Shown: piece by piece, positions 9,247 through 18,648 of the stretch | How the letters are laid out: the number at the start of each line of letters is the position of its first letter | How positions within the stretch are numbered: the first letter of the stretch is position 1 | Assembly: GCA_963742865.1 (NCBI GenBank) | Contig: CAVUNW010000052.1 | Location: 129,956 to 193,955 of the forward strand | Length of the DNA: 64,000 nt | Source of the DNA: Bog-532 sp963742865 | GTDB taxonomy: Bacteria > Actinomycetota > Actinomycetes > Streptosporangiales > Streptosporangiaceae | Reading direction: 5' to 3' | The notes under the pieces: model-generated | The model's input: only the letters and a program-made list of their open reading frames with translations | Told to the model about the DNA's origin: nothing | The model's database searches: none | Translations under genes and position numbers: made by a program

Positions 9247-9548
9247 CTGATACCGCAACCGCCCCGGCAGCATCGGGCACGAGCGACAGCGGATCGCTGC
9301 GAGTGGGAGTGCCATGGATTAGCGGATCACTGAGTCGAAGATGCACAGAAATGGTAGATCTGGACGCTCTCCCCGACCCACGCATTCGTAGCTGACCAGC
9401 GCAGAGGCGGCTGTTCTGGAGCAACCACCACGGTGACCCGCTGCGCCGACGGTGGCAGGGGCAGCGGAGACGTTCCGATTCCTTCCACGCGGCGTGGGCG
9501 CTGCGCTCGGAGCGCGCGGCGGCCACCTCGTCTAGGATCGGGCACACT
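9247..9548. other. Gene-free stretch
   Basis: About 300 bases between the membrane protein and the hydrolase. I see no conserved protein, repeat or clear promoter. Confidence 0.4.
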
Positions 9549-10343
9549 ATGGGCGTTCCCCGGTTCCCCGGCCCTGACGGCGTGCGGCTCGCATACCGCG
9601 AGACCGGGTTGGGCCGGCCGCTGATCCTGCTGCACGGCTTCATGGGCATGGGATCGGACTGGCTTGACCAGGGCCCTGGCTACACGCTCGCAGAGACGGG
9701 ATTCCGCCTCGTCCTGCCCGACTTCCGCGGTCATGGACAGAGCCCCAGACCCCACGATCTGCCCGCTTATCCGCCCGACGTGCTCGCCGACGACGCGCTC
9801 GCCCTCATCAGGCACCTCGGGCTCGGCGCCGGCGAGTACGACCTCGGCGGTTACTCGCTCGGCGGCCGGATCGTGGTGCGCATGCTCGCGCGAGGCGCCG
9901 AGCCCGGTCGCGCCGTCGTGGCCGGGCAGGGGCTGGCGAAGATCGCCGGCCCGCAGGGCGGCGGCGCGACCCGCCGCGCGCTCACCGCGCTCGCCGACGG
10001 GACCGCCCTGCCTCCCGGCTCAGCCGACGCCCAGATAGCGCACTGGGCCGCGGAACTCGGCGCCGACCCCCGGGCGCTGCTGTGCGTGCTGGGCTCGGGG
10101 GTCCCCACCCCCGAGGACGACCTGCGCCGGATCACGACCCCGACGCTCGTCGTGATCGGCGACCGGGACGAGCGCTCGGACGCCGACGAACTGGCCGCGC
10201 TGCTGCCCGCCGGGCGCTTCGCCCGCGTGCCCGGCGACCATGAAGGCGCGTTCGCAGCGCCTGAGCTCGCCGCGGTGATCAAGGCATTTCTCGCCGGCCC
10301 GGCCGATCAGCCGAGCCCGCCGCCTCCGCCCGCGCACTCCTGA
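9549..10343 (+). CDS. Alpha/beta-fold hydrolase
   Basis: 264 residues. ILLHGFMGMGSDW supplies the oxyanion-hole HG motif and VLPDFRGHGQS the next strand-turn. LGGYSLGGRIVVR contains the nucleophile elbow G-Y-S-L-G. The acid is probably the Asp in VVIGDRDERSDADEL and the base His in VPGDHEGAFAAPEL. This is a complete hydrolase core with a short lid, as in esterases and C-C bond hydrolases of the HsaD/MhpC type. The last 15 residues are a proline-rich tail. No signal peptide, so cytoplasmic. Substrate unknown. Confidence 0.9.
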   Translation: MGVPRFPGPDGVRLAYRETGLGRPLILLHGFMGMGSDWLDQGPGYTLAETGFRLVLPDFRGHGQSPRPHDLPAYPPDVLADDALALIRHLGLGAGEYDLGGYSLGGRIVVRMLARGAEPGRAVVAGQGLAKIAGPQGGGATRRALTALADGTALPPGSADAQIAHWAAELGADPRALLCVLGSGVPTPEDDLRRITTPTLVVIGDRDERSDADELAALLPAGRFARVPGDHEGAFAAPELAAVIKAFLAGPADQPSPPPPPAHS

Positions 10344-10629
10344 CACACCCACCCCGCCTACCGGCCCTCCCCGCCCATCGGCAGGGGCTCTAGCCCGCAA
10401 CCCGGTGAACAGGCGGCCGTTCAGCGCGAATAATCGCCTATATCGTCGCCGCCTACATTGCCAGCGCCGCCCGGGTAGTCATAATCGGCTAGCAGCAGCT
10501 CCGCCTGGCGGCCACAGCCGCCGGGCGGACAGGCCTGCGGCTGCCCCTGACGACGGCCGTGAGGCGGTCACGGACCGCGACCACAACGTGAACGCGAACA
10601 GGCATTATGAGCTGGCGCAGGCATTGTGG

Positions 10630-11109
10630 TTACCGGCCAGTGCGGCCGTCGATTAGCTCGCGGAGGATGTCTGCATGCCCGGCGTGGCGGGCTGTTTCTT
10701 CCAGCAGGTGCATCAGCACCCAGCGGAGACTGACCGGCGGACCTGCATCCGGGCGCCGGCAGAGCTCATCCAGGCTGGCCCGGGTGAAGGCAATCGCGTC
10801 GGCCTGCTGGCAGGCCTGCCGGTAGAAGCCGGTCACGGTGGCGAGCGTGTCGCCTGGCTCCGGTACGTCGCCGGGGATGAGGCAGTCTTCCCCGGCGAAG
10901 CGGTACCGGACCCAGGTGATCTCGGCGCGGGCCATGTGCTTGATCAGCCAGAGCAGGGTGGTGCCGCTGCCGACGGGCGAGCGCCGGGCTGACGCGTCAT
11001 CAAGATCAGCGACCTTCCGGACCAGCGAATCCCGCTGATACTGCAAGAGGGCTTGCAACGTCTCAGCCTCACCACCGGCGAGGCGTGGCGGTTTATGATC
11101 GGGCACCAC
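10630..11109 (-). CDS. DinB-superfamily protein, DUF664 type
   Basis: 159 residues matching the DUF664 pattern: an early LLQYQRDSLVRKVADL helix, then TTLLWLIKHMARAEITWVRY with the first metal His. It ends with LRWVLMHLLEETARHAGHAD, which carries the two C-terminal metal His. These four-helix DinB/mycothiol S-transferase-like proteins bind a divalent metal. In actinobacteria many use mycothiol, but no reaction can be assigned. Stands alone on the minus strand. Confidence 0.9.
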   Translation of the reverse strand: MVPDHKPPRLAGGEAETLQALLQYQRDSLVRKVADLDDASARRSPVGSGTTLLWLIKHMARAEITWVRYRFAGEDCLIPGDVPEPGDTLATVTGFYRQACQQADAIAFTRASLDELCRRPDAGPPVSLRWVLMHLLEETARHAGHADILRELIDGRTGR

Positions 11110-11212
11110 GACAATTTACTTTGCATCCCGGCCAGCACCCTGGATCCCTCCGCCGCTCTCAGTGCAGGCGGTACCGGGTAGTACCAGGCGTCGGCACACG
11201 CTGAGTAATCAA

Positions 11213-12752
11213 TCACCGGTGACGGTAAGGCACTGCCGCCGTTAGGCGCGGTCTTCTGGGCGGAGGCACTGGCGGTGGTGGCCGTGCATAACCGGGTAAT
11301 AGGCGTGCGTCCTGGTTAGTCGCCGTGGATTCGCGGGCCGCAGGATCGACGGGTAGGTGGGGGCGGATTGAGGGCGTGGTGAGCTGCTCTTGATGGCTGC
11401 GTGGTCGGATGCTGGACGCTAGCGCTCCGGCTGCGGCGACGGCCGCTGCGGCGGCCCAGGCGATGGTCGGGGGGGCTGTGCCGGGTTCGGGTGGACCGGT
11501 GGTGACGGCTTCGATGAGCAGCATCGCGGCGATGCCGGTGGCGGTGCCGAGCTGGGCGGCTGTGTTGATGATCCCTGATGCTGTACCGCGCAGGGTGGCC
11601 GGGACGGTGGTGCCCAGGGCGGTTGCGGCGACGGAGGACAGGCCGAGTCCGGCTCCTGCAGTGGCCACGCAGGCCGACAGGGCCCAGCCGCGGGTAGCGG
11701 CGGCGGTCAGCGCGGCGTCAGCCGCGGCGATGACGGCTAGCCCGGTCGCCATCGTCGGCTGGGGTCCGATCCGACGGAGTGCGGGCGCAGCAAGGGCCGA
11801 GCTGGCCACCACGGCGAGGCTGAACGGCATCAGCATGGCGGCGGCCTGCAGCGGGCTATGGCAGAGGGTGTCTTGCAGGTACAAGGTGGCCAGGGTCATG
11901 GCCGAACTAGTGGCCGCGGTGTTGAGAAACGCGCCCGCGACTCCCCGGCGCAGCGGCTGTATCCGCAGGACGGCCGCGGGCAGCAAGGGCGCGGCGGCGC
12001 GGCGGTCGGCTTTGATGAACGCGATCGCCAGCGGCACCGCGAGCAGGACGATGCCCGCGCCGGCTACCCGCTGGCCGGGCCGGGCTACCACGGTGGTGCC
12101 GACCACGACAGCCATGACGGCCGCGGTAAACGCGGCAGCCGCGGCAACGTTCAGCGATCCGGCCAGGCCCCGGGCCACAGTCACGGGGAACAGACCACAC
12201 GATGGCGGCCGCAAGCGCCGCGGCCAGCGGCAGGTAGGCCCAGAAGACCAGGCGCCAGCTGGCCAAGTCCGCGAGAACCCCGCCGACGACAAAGCCGCTG
12301 GCGCCGGCGGACGCTCCCGCCGCGCTCCATGCCACGATCGCCCGCCGCCGTTGCAGCCCGTCGGCAGTGACGGTGGTGAGCAGCCGCAGCGCCGAGGGCA
12401 CCGATGCGGCCGCCGCCGCTCCCTGCACGCAGCGGGGCGCCGTCAGCAGCACGACCGAGCCGGCCACGGCACCCAGCAGCGCTCCGGCGGCGAAGACGGC
12501 GAGACTGGCGGTGATGGTGCGCCGGTGGCCGAATCGGTCACCCAGCCGCGCTCCGAGCATCAGCAGCCCGCCGAAAAACATGGCGTAACCGCCGGACACC
12601 AAGCTGCCCGAGGAGGGCGGCGCCTTCAGGCCGGCCAGCATCCTGGGCAGCGTGGTGACCACCACCGTCACTCCCAGCACATCGACGAACTGCACCGAGC
12701 ACAGTGCCATGACCGCCAGGGTGCTGCTGCGTATCCGGCCGCTTGCCTCCAT
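11213..12752 (-). pseudogene. DHA2-type MFS drug exporter, frameshifted once
   Basis: The N-terminal frame runs from ATG at 12752: SSTLAVMALCSVQFVDVLGV is helix 1 and LGARLGDRFGHRRTI the motif A loop. It continues through WRLVFWAYLPLAAALAA to IVWSVPRD near 12190. The remaining helices continue in another frame from GLAGSLNVAAAAAF, through LYLQDTLCHSPLQAA and GLGLSSVAATALG, to a proline-rich C-terminus. A single indel near 12185 therefore separates the halves of an otherwise well-preserved 14-helix-type exporter. Either a recent frameshift or a sequence error. Divergently transcribed from a CGNR regulator, the common arrangement for a repressor-controlled efflux pump. Confidence 0.8.
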
Positions 12753-12760
12753 GCCCCAGC

Positions 12761-12795
12761 AACTATCATGGTTTTCTGGCAATAAACCGTTAGTT
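12761..12795. promoter_or_regulatory. Inverted repeat between divergent exporter and regulator
   Basis: Two nested arms, AACTA...GGTTT and AAACC...TAGTT, face each other across a ~9-base centre in the 45-55 base intergenic gap. The right half has a two-base shorter inner spacer, so the symmetry is imperfect. The position fits an operator controlling both divergent promoters. Function is inferred. Confidence 0.45.
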
Positions 12796-12807
12796 ATGCT
12801 TCTCGCC

Positions 12808-13443
12808 ATGACGGTCGCGCGGTGGAGCTGGCTGGGTGACCCGCTGGCTATCGACGTGGCCAACACCGTCCGCCGGCGCGGCTGGCGCTACATCGAGCTG
12901 ATCACCCAGCCTGCCGACCTGCGCGCGTGGCTGGATCACGAGCGCGGCCGCCTGGCTCACCCAGCGGAGGTGGATACCGTCATGGTGTCGCGTTTCCTGC
13001 TGATCCGGGATCAAGTCCTGCGCGTCCTGCGCGCCGCTGCCGGCGGCACGGCCCTGCCAGCGGCCGACGTCCATGACATCAACGAGCTAGCTGCTGCAGC
13101 CCCCACCGTCCGGCTCCTCGGAACCGAACCCGGCCAGCACTTCACCCGGCCAATCACCCAAGCCGACCCAGCGACACGCCTGTCCGCCGATATCGCAGCG
13201 GCCACCATCGACCTGCTGACCGGCCCGGACACCGCCGCCATCGCCCTCTGTGACGCACCTGGCTGTGGCCAGCTCTACCTGCGCGGACGGCCGAACCAGC
13301 AATGGTGCAACCCGGACTGCGGCACCCGTGCCCGCTCCCAGCGACACACCGACCGAAACCCAAGCCGCGCCAGCGCCGCGAGCACACTCTCGGACACAAG
13401 AACGCGCTCTGCTCTGTCCGACCAGCCGAACAGAACTAGATGA
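12808..13443 (+). CDS. ABATE/CGNR zinc-finger transcriptional regulator
   Basis: About 211 residues. The N-terminal GDPLAIDVANTV is the ABATE-domain opening and a helical ligand-binding-like region follows. The C-terminal LCDAPGCGQLYLRG and WCNPDCGTRARSQRH form the four-cysteine CGNR finger, here with CGTR instead of CGNR. The last 40 residues are Ser/Arg-rich and unique. An in-frame ATG 12 bases earlier is equally possible and neither has a clear ribosome site. Location divergent from an MFS exporter suggests local control of efflux. Confidence 0.85.
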   Translation: MTVARWSWLGDPLAIDVANTVRRRGWRYIELITQPADLRAWLDHERGRLAHPAEVDTVMVSRFLLIRDQVLRVLRAAAGGTALPAADVHDINELAAAAPTVRLLGTEPGQHFTRPITQADPATRLSADIAAATIDLLTGPDTAAIALCDAPGCGQLYLRGRPNQQWCNPDCGTRARSQRHTDRNPSRASAASTLSDTRTRSALSDQPNRTR

Positions 13444-13469
13444 TCGGCGCGGCTGCTGACGCTCGGTCA

Positions 13470-13598
13470 TGCCGAATAGCGGGCGTTGGCCATTCGGATA
13501 CTTATGCAGCATTTGACATACTCATTCGTGGTTCAGTTCGCCTGGCTGTGCCCTGGCGCGCTCCGCCACATCGTTGTCGCGCATGCTCAAAAGAGGCC
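13470..13598 (+). repeat. 129-bp dispersed repeat, copy 1
   Basis: TGCCGAATAGCGGGCGTTGG through GCATGCTCAAAAGAGGCC. It is identical to the copy at 22197-22325 except for three substitutions and no indels. Both copies lie between genes and neither encodes a recognisable protein. Confidence 0.9.
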
Positions 13599-13825
13599 AG
13601 ATCGCCGAATCAGGCGCGCATGTGGTTGACGAGTTCGCCGTGGCTGGGCGGTGCAGAATCTCCTGTATGCACTGGCCGACGCCCCAGAGCCCGCACGCAA
13701 ATGTCACACATAAGGCGGCATCCGTGTGTCAACGCGCCGAGGCACTTCCCACGGAGCGCGATTGCCTGCAAATGCTGCGCCAGTAGCTCCGATTGGGGGC
13801 AAGCCGTGGGGCCAGCGCGCCGCTA

Positions 13826-14320
13826 TCAGCGCCAGCAGCGAGCCGGGCTGGCGGTCTGGGTCTGGGGCGGCACCGTGGTGAGCACCTGGGTCACGTAGGC
13901 GTCGATCAGCTGCTGACCGGTCGCAGCGGCTATAGATACCCGATGGTGACCGTCGCTGACGAAATGCCGATGGCCCACGCGGTAGACCTCGATCGGCGGG
14001 ATCGACTCACCGCGCCGCTGGGCCAGCGCCAGCCGCTCCCAGCGGGACCGGACCCGGCCAGAGGTCGGCCGGAAGCAGCGGTCGAAGTCGCGCCGCGCGC
14101 CGGCGGTGCCGACGATCGTGTCGAGCCGGATTGTCTGCAGCCCCAGCTGACGCTGGCCGCGCCAGCCGAGTGAGCCGACGATCTCGTCGAGCGGCACGAG
14201 GCGGCCGCTATCCACGGGCCGAGCGCGCAGGCGGTTCGTCAGCGCGGCCAGGAACTGGTGCCGCCTAGCCCGCAGGAAATCATTCTCGGCATCTGCCCGG
14301 GGGAATCCGGTATCTAGCAT
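13826..14320 (-). CDS. ParB-like nuclease-domain protein
   Basis: About 164 residues from ATG with GAGGGCACTCAG upstream. Contains LVPLDEIVGSLG and IRLDTIVGTAGARRDFDRCF. The ParB/sulfiredoxin-fold signature IPPIEVYRVGHRHFVSDGHH with RVSIA follows, which is the CTP/nucleotide-binding GHHR-type box. No HTH or dimerisation domain follows, so it is a stand-alone ParB-N protein and not a partition protein. Such proteins are common in actinobacteria; the role is unknown. Confidence 0.82.
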   Translation of the reverse strand: MLDTGFPRADAENDFLRARRHQFLAALTNRLRARPVDSGRLVPLDEIVGSLGWRGQRQLGLQTIRLDTIVGTAGARRDFDRCFRPTSGRVRSRWERLALAQRRGESIPPIEVYRVGHRHFVSDGHHRVSIAAATGQQLIDAYVTQVLTTVPPQTQTASPARCWR

Positions 14321-14994
14321 CTGAGTGCCCTCGTTCCTTTGCGTTGCCCAGGTCAGCGGACCGTTCCCGCCGCGCCGATGGCCGGATGACGTCTTCCTCG
14401 ATCTCCACTCGGTGGCCGGCATATGCGGCGGCACTCACATCACAGACTTCCTGGTCTCAAGACATGACCTCGGTTGGGTCCCGCACTACAGGATCGCCGT
14501 AAGACGTGCCTCACCGCATCAGGCGAATGACCTAATCCCAGGCCGCCCACCGCCTAAGCAAGCACCAACGCCGCCCTTGACACCTCGCTGCCGCTGCTAC
14601 GGCTGTGGACAGCCGCTGTGAGCGTCAGCCTGCCCTGGCGCAGACCCTGCAGCCAGCCCGACTCGCGCCGAAGATCACCGCACCCTACCCACCCGCGGCG
14701 TCTGCGAGGCGGCCAGGATCGCAGCGCGCCGAACGGCCTCCTCTGCGCGTCTCAGCCAGTGAACGCCAACGAGCCACTAGTCGATCAGAACGGCCGTTCT
14801 GAGCCGTGATCATTCTTGAGACTGGGTGCAACCCGGTGTTCTGCGGATCTGGCAGGTTCGCCAGGACCAGTGCCTTGCGGTCACGTCACCGGCGCGCCGG
14901 TGTGACTCTCGGCGGTGTGGCCGAACCGGACCCGATCCGAATGCCCCCCGGTGGGGGCCGCGGCCGAACCGGTCATGAGCCTTCTCCTTGGCGG
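14321..14994. other. Gene-free stretch
   Basis: About 670 bases with no supported coding region, repeat or RNA gene. Small overlapping open frames here show no domain and no ribosome sites. Confidence 0.45.
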
Positions 14995-16284
14995 CTAGCG
15001 GGTCGAGGGACCGCTGGAAACCAGGCCAGTGCGGCGGCCGAGGTGCTCGCTGACGAAGCGGACGGCGATCGAGCCCTCGCCGACGGCGGAGGCAGCTCGC
15101 TTGACGGAGCCGCTGCGAACGTCGCCTGCCGCGAACACCCCGGGCAGGCTGGTCTCCAGCAGGTAGGGATCCCGGCCCAGCTTTTCCCCGGCGGGCCGGT
15201 GATGGACTTGTCCGCTGAGGTCGGGTCCGGTGACGATGAAGCCGTGGTCGTCCAGCTCGATAGACCCAGCTAGCCACTGAGTGTGCGGCTCGGCCCCAAT
15301 CAGAACGAACAAAGCCGACGCGACCAGCGTTCGCCGGGTTGACGTGGTGAGGTCTTCGACCACGACCCGCTCCAGCCGTCCGGCGCCGGCAAGCTGCCGC
15401 ACCGCGCTACGGGAAATGACCTCGATGCCGGGGTGCCGGGCAATCCGGTCGATCAGGTACTGCGACATGCTCGCGGCCAGATCCTCGCCCCGGATGACGA
15501 TGGTCACCCGGTGCCCGTGATCAGCAAGCCACGTCGCCGCCTGGCCGGCCGAGTTACCGCCTCCCACGATCACCACCGCATCGCCCGGGCTGACTTGGCC
15601 CGGGGCCGCCAGCGGGGTGTAGAACACCCCGGTGCCCTCGAACCGGTCCAAGCCGGAGGCGTCAAGCTTGCGGTACGTCACGCCGGTGGCGATGATTACC
15701 GTCCGGGCCGCGAGCTCGCCGTCGCCGCCGAGCCGGATGACGTACCGGTCGCCGCGTCTGGCCAGCGCGGTCGCGGTGCTGGGGACCAGCAACGTGGCTC
15801 CGAACCGCAGCACCTGAACCAGGACCCGCTCGGCGAACTCCTCGCCGCTCACGCCCACCGGGAAGCCCAGGTAGTTCTCGATCCTGGAGGTGGTGCCGAT
15901 CTGGCCGCCCACCCCCAGGCCGTCGATCATGGCGGTGGCCAGGCCCTCCGACGCCCCGTACACCGCCGCGGCCAGGCCGGCGGGGCCGGCGCCGACCACG
16001 GCCACGTCGAAGGTCTTGCCCGGCACCATGCCATTGCCGAACCCCGCGGCCCGCGCCAGCTCGGTGTTCGACGGGTTGCGCAGGACCTCACCGCCCCGCA
16101 TGACCACGATCGGGGTATCCTCCGGGCCGAGCCCATGGTGGCCGAGCACCGCGCCCGCCACCGGGTCGGTGTCGAGGTCGACCCAGACATGCGGGAGCCG
16201 GTTCCGGGCCGCGAACTCACGCAGCCGCCGGGCATCCGGTGAGGAGCGCCAGCCGACGATCCGCATTCCTGCGCGCTCCTGCAA
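14995..16284 (-). CDS. Glutaredoxin-like/thioredoxin-reductase-like FAD protein lacking cysteines
   Basis: 429 residues. Residues ~1-75 are a thioredoxin-fold domain whose usual cysteine region reads GWRSSPDARRLREF. From ~90 a thioredoxin-reductase fold begins with FAD motif VAVVGAGPAGLAAAVYG, then GQIGTTSRIENYLGFP, NADPH motif VVIVGGGNSAGQAATWL and C-terminal FAD motif GVFAAGDVRSGSVKRAA. I see no cysteine in the whole protein, so the classical CxxC disulfide chemistry is impossible. Relatives usually carry an additional N-terminal cyclic-nucleotide-binding or receiver domain, absent here. Redox partner unknown. Confidence 0.88.
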   Translation of the reverse strand: MQERAGMRIVGWRSSPDARRLREFAARNRLPHVWVDLDTDPVAGAVLGHHGLGPEDTPIVVMRGGEVLRNPSNTELARAAGFGNGMVPGKTFDVAVVGAGPAGLAAAVYGASEGLATAMIDGLGVGGQIGTTSRIENYLGFPVGVSGEEFAERVLVQVLRFGATLLVPSTATALARRGDRYVIRLGGDGELAARTVIIATGVTYRKLDASGLDRFEGTGVFYTPLAAPGQVSPGDAVVIVGGGNSAGQAATWLADHGHRVTIVIRGEDLAASMSQYLIDRIARHPGIEVISRSAVRQLAGAGRLERVVVEDLTTSTRRTLVASALFVLIGAEPHTQWLAGSIELDDHGFIVTGPDLSGQVHHRPAGEKLGRDPYLLETSLPGVFAAGDVRSGSVKRAASAVGEGSIAVRFVSEHLGRRTGLVSSGPSTR

Positions 16285-16443
16285 CAGCCATTGCCTGCGA
16301 CGATAGGTGGTTTGCAGGGCGGCCGCCGCGCTGGGCCGCTACCGGGAACTGCGCTCCTGTTCTGCAGCCTGGCCTGGTCTGCGGCCGGCCTGTACGCGGG
16401 TTGCCGCGGCCGCCGGAGGTGCCGGGCCGGCCGGGGCTGGTTG

Positions 16444-17236
16444 TCAGGCTGGGGCCAGTTGCAGGGGCTGGTCACCGTGCTCGCCGATGGGCTCGATCAG
16501 CTCGGGCCCTCGGGAACCGCCGCGCCCGGTCTTGTTGACCGCGGTGGAGACGGCCCGGACCTGCAGCGGCTCGTACTCGATCCCGCTGATGAGCTTGAGT
16601 GCGGCGATCTTGTCGGTGAGTTCCGGGTCGAGCCAGGCGTCGATCCGGTCCGGGGGCAGGATCACCGGGGTGCGGTCGCTCATCACCCCGGCCAGCCAGG
16701 TGGCGTGGTGGGTGATGATCGTGGCCGACCACAGCCATCGGTCCGGGTCGTCCTCGTCCTTGGCCGGGTCGGGCCACAGCTCGTACAGCCCGGCGAACGA
16801 CAGCAGGCCGCCGGCCGGGTGGATGTAGTACGGCTGCTTGACCGGCTTCCCGCCGGCGTCCTGGGCGGGCAGCCACTCGTAGTCAGCCGGCGGCGGGGAT
16901 GACCGCCCGGCGTCTGGCGAACGGGCCGCGCCACGACGGCGCGGCGGGCACCTTGTCGGCCCGGGCGTTGTGCAGCGACGGCATGGTCTTCTGCTTGCCG
17001 GTCCTGGGGTCGATGCCCGGTTTCCACCACGCCGGCACCAGACCCCACCGCACGGCGCGCACCTGCCGCTCGGCCCCGCCCCCGCCCGTCCGGCCGCGCT
17101 CCAGGACGGCATAGACCTTGCTGGTCGGGGCGACGTTGTGGGAGGGCGCCAGCTCCGTGCCGTCACCGGCACCGGTGGCCCCGTAGTGCTCCAGCAACTC
17201 CTGCAGGCGAGCCACCGATACGTACCGACCGCACAT
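16444..17236 (-). pseudogene. HMCES/YedK-type SOS-associated peptidase, one-base frameshift
   Basis: Starts MCGRYVSVARLQELL, where Cys2 forms the DNA-protein crosslink with abasic sites. It continues with PSHNVAPTSKV, RWGLVPAWW and the NARAD motif. At about 16885 the frame breaks: ...AVIPAAG is followed by TGA, while DYEWLPAQ continues in the next frame through SATIITHHATWLAGVMSDR (the active-site His) and the C-terminus. Removing one G would restore G-Y-Y-E-W. All catalytic residues are otherwise present, so the defect is either very recent or a sequencing error. Confidence 0.85.
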
Positions 17237-17657
17237 ACCGTCCCGTCCTTCCCACGGCGTCACCCCGACGCTACCCGGCCCCGCCGACATCGAATGGCGC
17301 CCGGGCCAGCACCCGGTGCTGTTGCACCCAAAGTCCGCACAGAATCGCTAGGCGCGCCATAACGGACCAGATCAGGCGCTGCACAGTCGGCGGCTGCAAT
17401 GGGCGCCCCTGGCCGCGCCGAACCGCGGCTATCGTGTGCGCTGCGGTCTTCGCGTGACCCTCCGAGGCTCGATCAGGCTGCTGAATCCCTATGGCCTGGA
17501 CACCGCGGCCAGAAGTCTGCGGTCGTCAAGCACCGGCAGGACGCTGATCGGCGGTTCATATCGATCTGATCGCCAGCCGGGGCAAGTGCGGGGATCGATG
17601 ATGAGAGGATGTGGACCTCAGCCAAGTGGCAGCCTGGAAGGAAGAAGAAGGACGGAA
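17237..17657. other. Gene-free stretch upstream of the O-methyltransferase
   Basis: About 420 bases without a supported gene. Contains CGCACAGA at 17336 and, in inverted orientation just after it, GGCGCGCCATAACGG. These are the two halves of the short intergenic motif also found at 18415 and 54395. Confidence 0.4.
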
Positions 17658-18344
17658 ATGACCCCACCGGCCGCTCGCAGGCGGAGCCAGTTCATTGATG
17701 CAGTGATCGATGACTACTCAGCAGCGCATTCCACCCCGCCCGAGGCTGACCAGGTCGAGCTGCAGCACATAACGCAGGAGAAGACCGGTCGCGCCGCGGG
17801 AATGCAGATCGGCGATGACCAGGCGGTGCTGATGGAGATGCTGGTCCGGGCCATGGGAGCGACGCGCGCGGTGGAGATCGGCACGTTCACCGGCTATTCG
17901 GCTCTGGCGGTGGCGCGGGGCCTGGGTCCCGGTGGGCGCCTGCTGTGCTGCGACGTCAGCGTGGAGTGGACGTCGATCGCCCGCGCGGCGTGGCAGAGAG
18001 CCGGGGTGGCCGACCGGATCGAGCTCCGGGTCGGCCCGGGTCTGGAAACCCTCCGCTCGCTGCCGCCCGGCGAGCAGTTCGACTTCGCGTTCATCGATGC
18101 CGACAAGACCGGCTATGCCCAGTATTACGAGCAGGTGCTGGCCCGCCTGCGGCCGGGAGGCCTGATACTCCTGGACAACATGCTCCAGGGCGGCCACGTC
18201 GTAGGCGATCTTTCAGACGACGAGGACGTCGCAGCGATCCGTTCCCTCAATGAGGTGATCGCAGCCGATCCTCGCGTGGAAGTGGTTCTGATTCCCATTG
18301 GTGACGGCGTCAGCTTCGTGCAGAAGCTCGGTGAACGGCCGTGA
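17658..18344 (+). CDS. Class I SAM-dependent O-methyltransferase (CCoAOMT family)
   Basis: 228 residues from ATG with AAGGA nine bases upstream. VEIGTFTGYSALAVARGL is SAM motif I, LLCCDVSVEW the acidic loop, and FDFAFIDADKTGYAQYYE the metal-binding motif of caffeoyl-CoA-type O-methyltransferases. LRPGGLILLDNML supplies the remaining metal ligands. Length and motif order are normal. Family members methylate catechol-like hydroxyls; the substrate here is unknown. Monocistronic. Confidence 0.93.
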   Translation: MTPPAARRRSQFIDAVIDDYSAAHSTPPEADQVELQHITQEKTGRAAGMQIGDDQAVLMEMLVRAMGATRAVEIGTFTGYSALAVARGLGPGGRLLCCDVSVEWTSIARAAWQRAGVADRIELRVGPGLETLRSLPPGEQFDFAFIDADKTGYAQYYEQVLARLRPGGLILLDNMLQGGHVVGDLSDDEDVAAIRSLNEVIAADPRVEVVLIPIGDGVSFVQKLGERP

Positions 18345-18648
18345 TCTCGTCGTCGGGATGTGCTCTAGACCGTCGTCGCGCGCACTCGGGCCCGTCCGCG
18401 TTTCGCCTTGTTGGCGCACAGAACGCCCCGTTATGGCGCGGCCTTGCGCCGGGATTCCTGGCATTTCACTTCCCGGCCGAAGCTTTCCTGACCGTAAATA
18501 TGGCACCAGGAAACATGGCCAAAAGGAGGACCAAGCGGAAGACGGCTAACTGCGCTTGCGGTTGCACCCAGCAGGGGTCGCGCCGCCCTTCAAAGTTCTG
18601 GTCATCGTGCCCGGCTGATTCTCAGAGCCATCGGTTAGCCTCAAGGTT
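18345..18648. repeat. Intergenic stretch with short conserved motif
   Basis: Holds CGCACAGA-N7-GTTATGGCGCGG at 18415-18441. The same two blocks occur with identical 7-base spacing at 54395-54421. No gene is evident. Confidence 0.4.
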
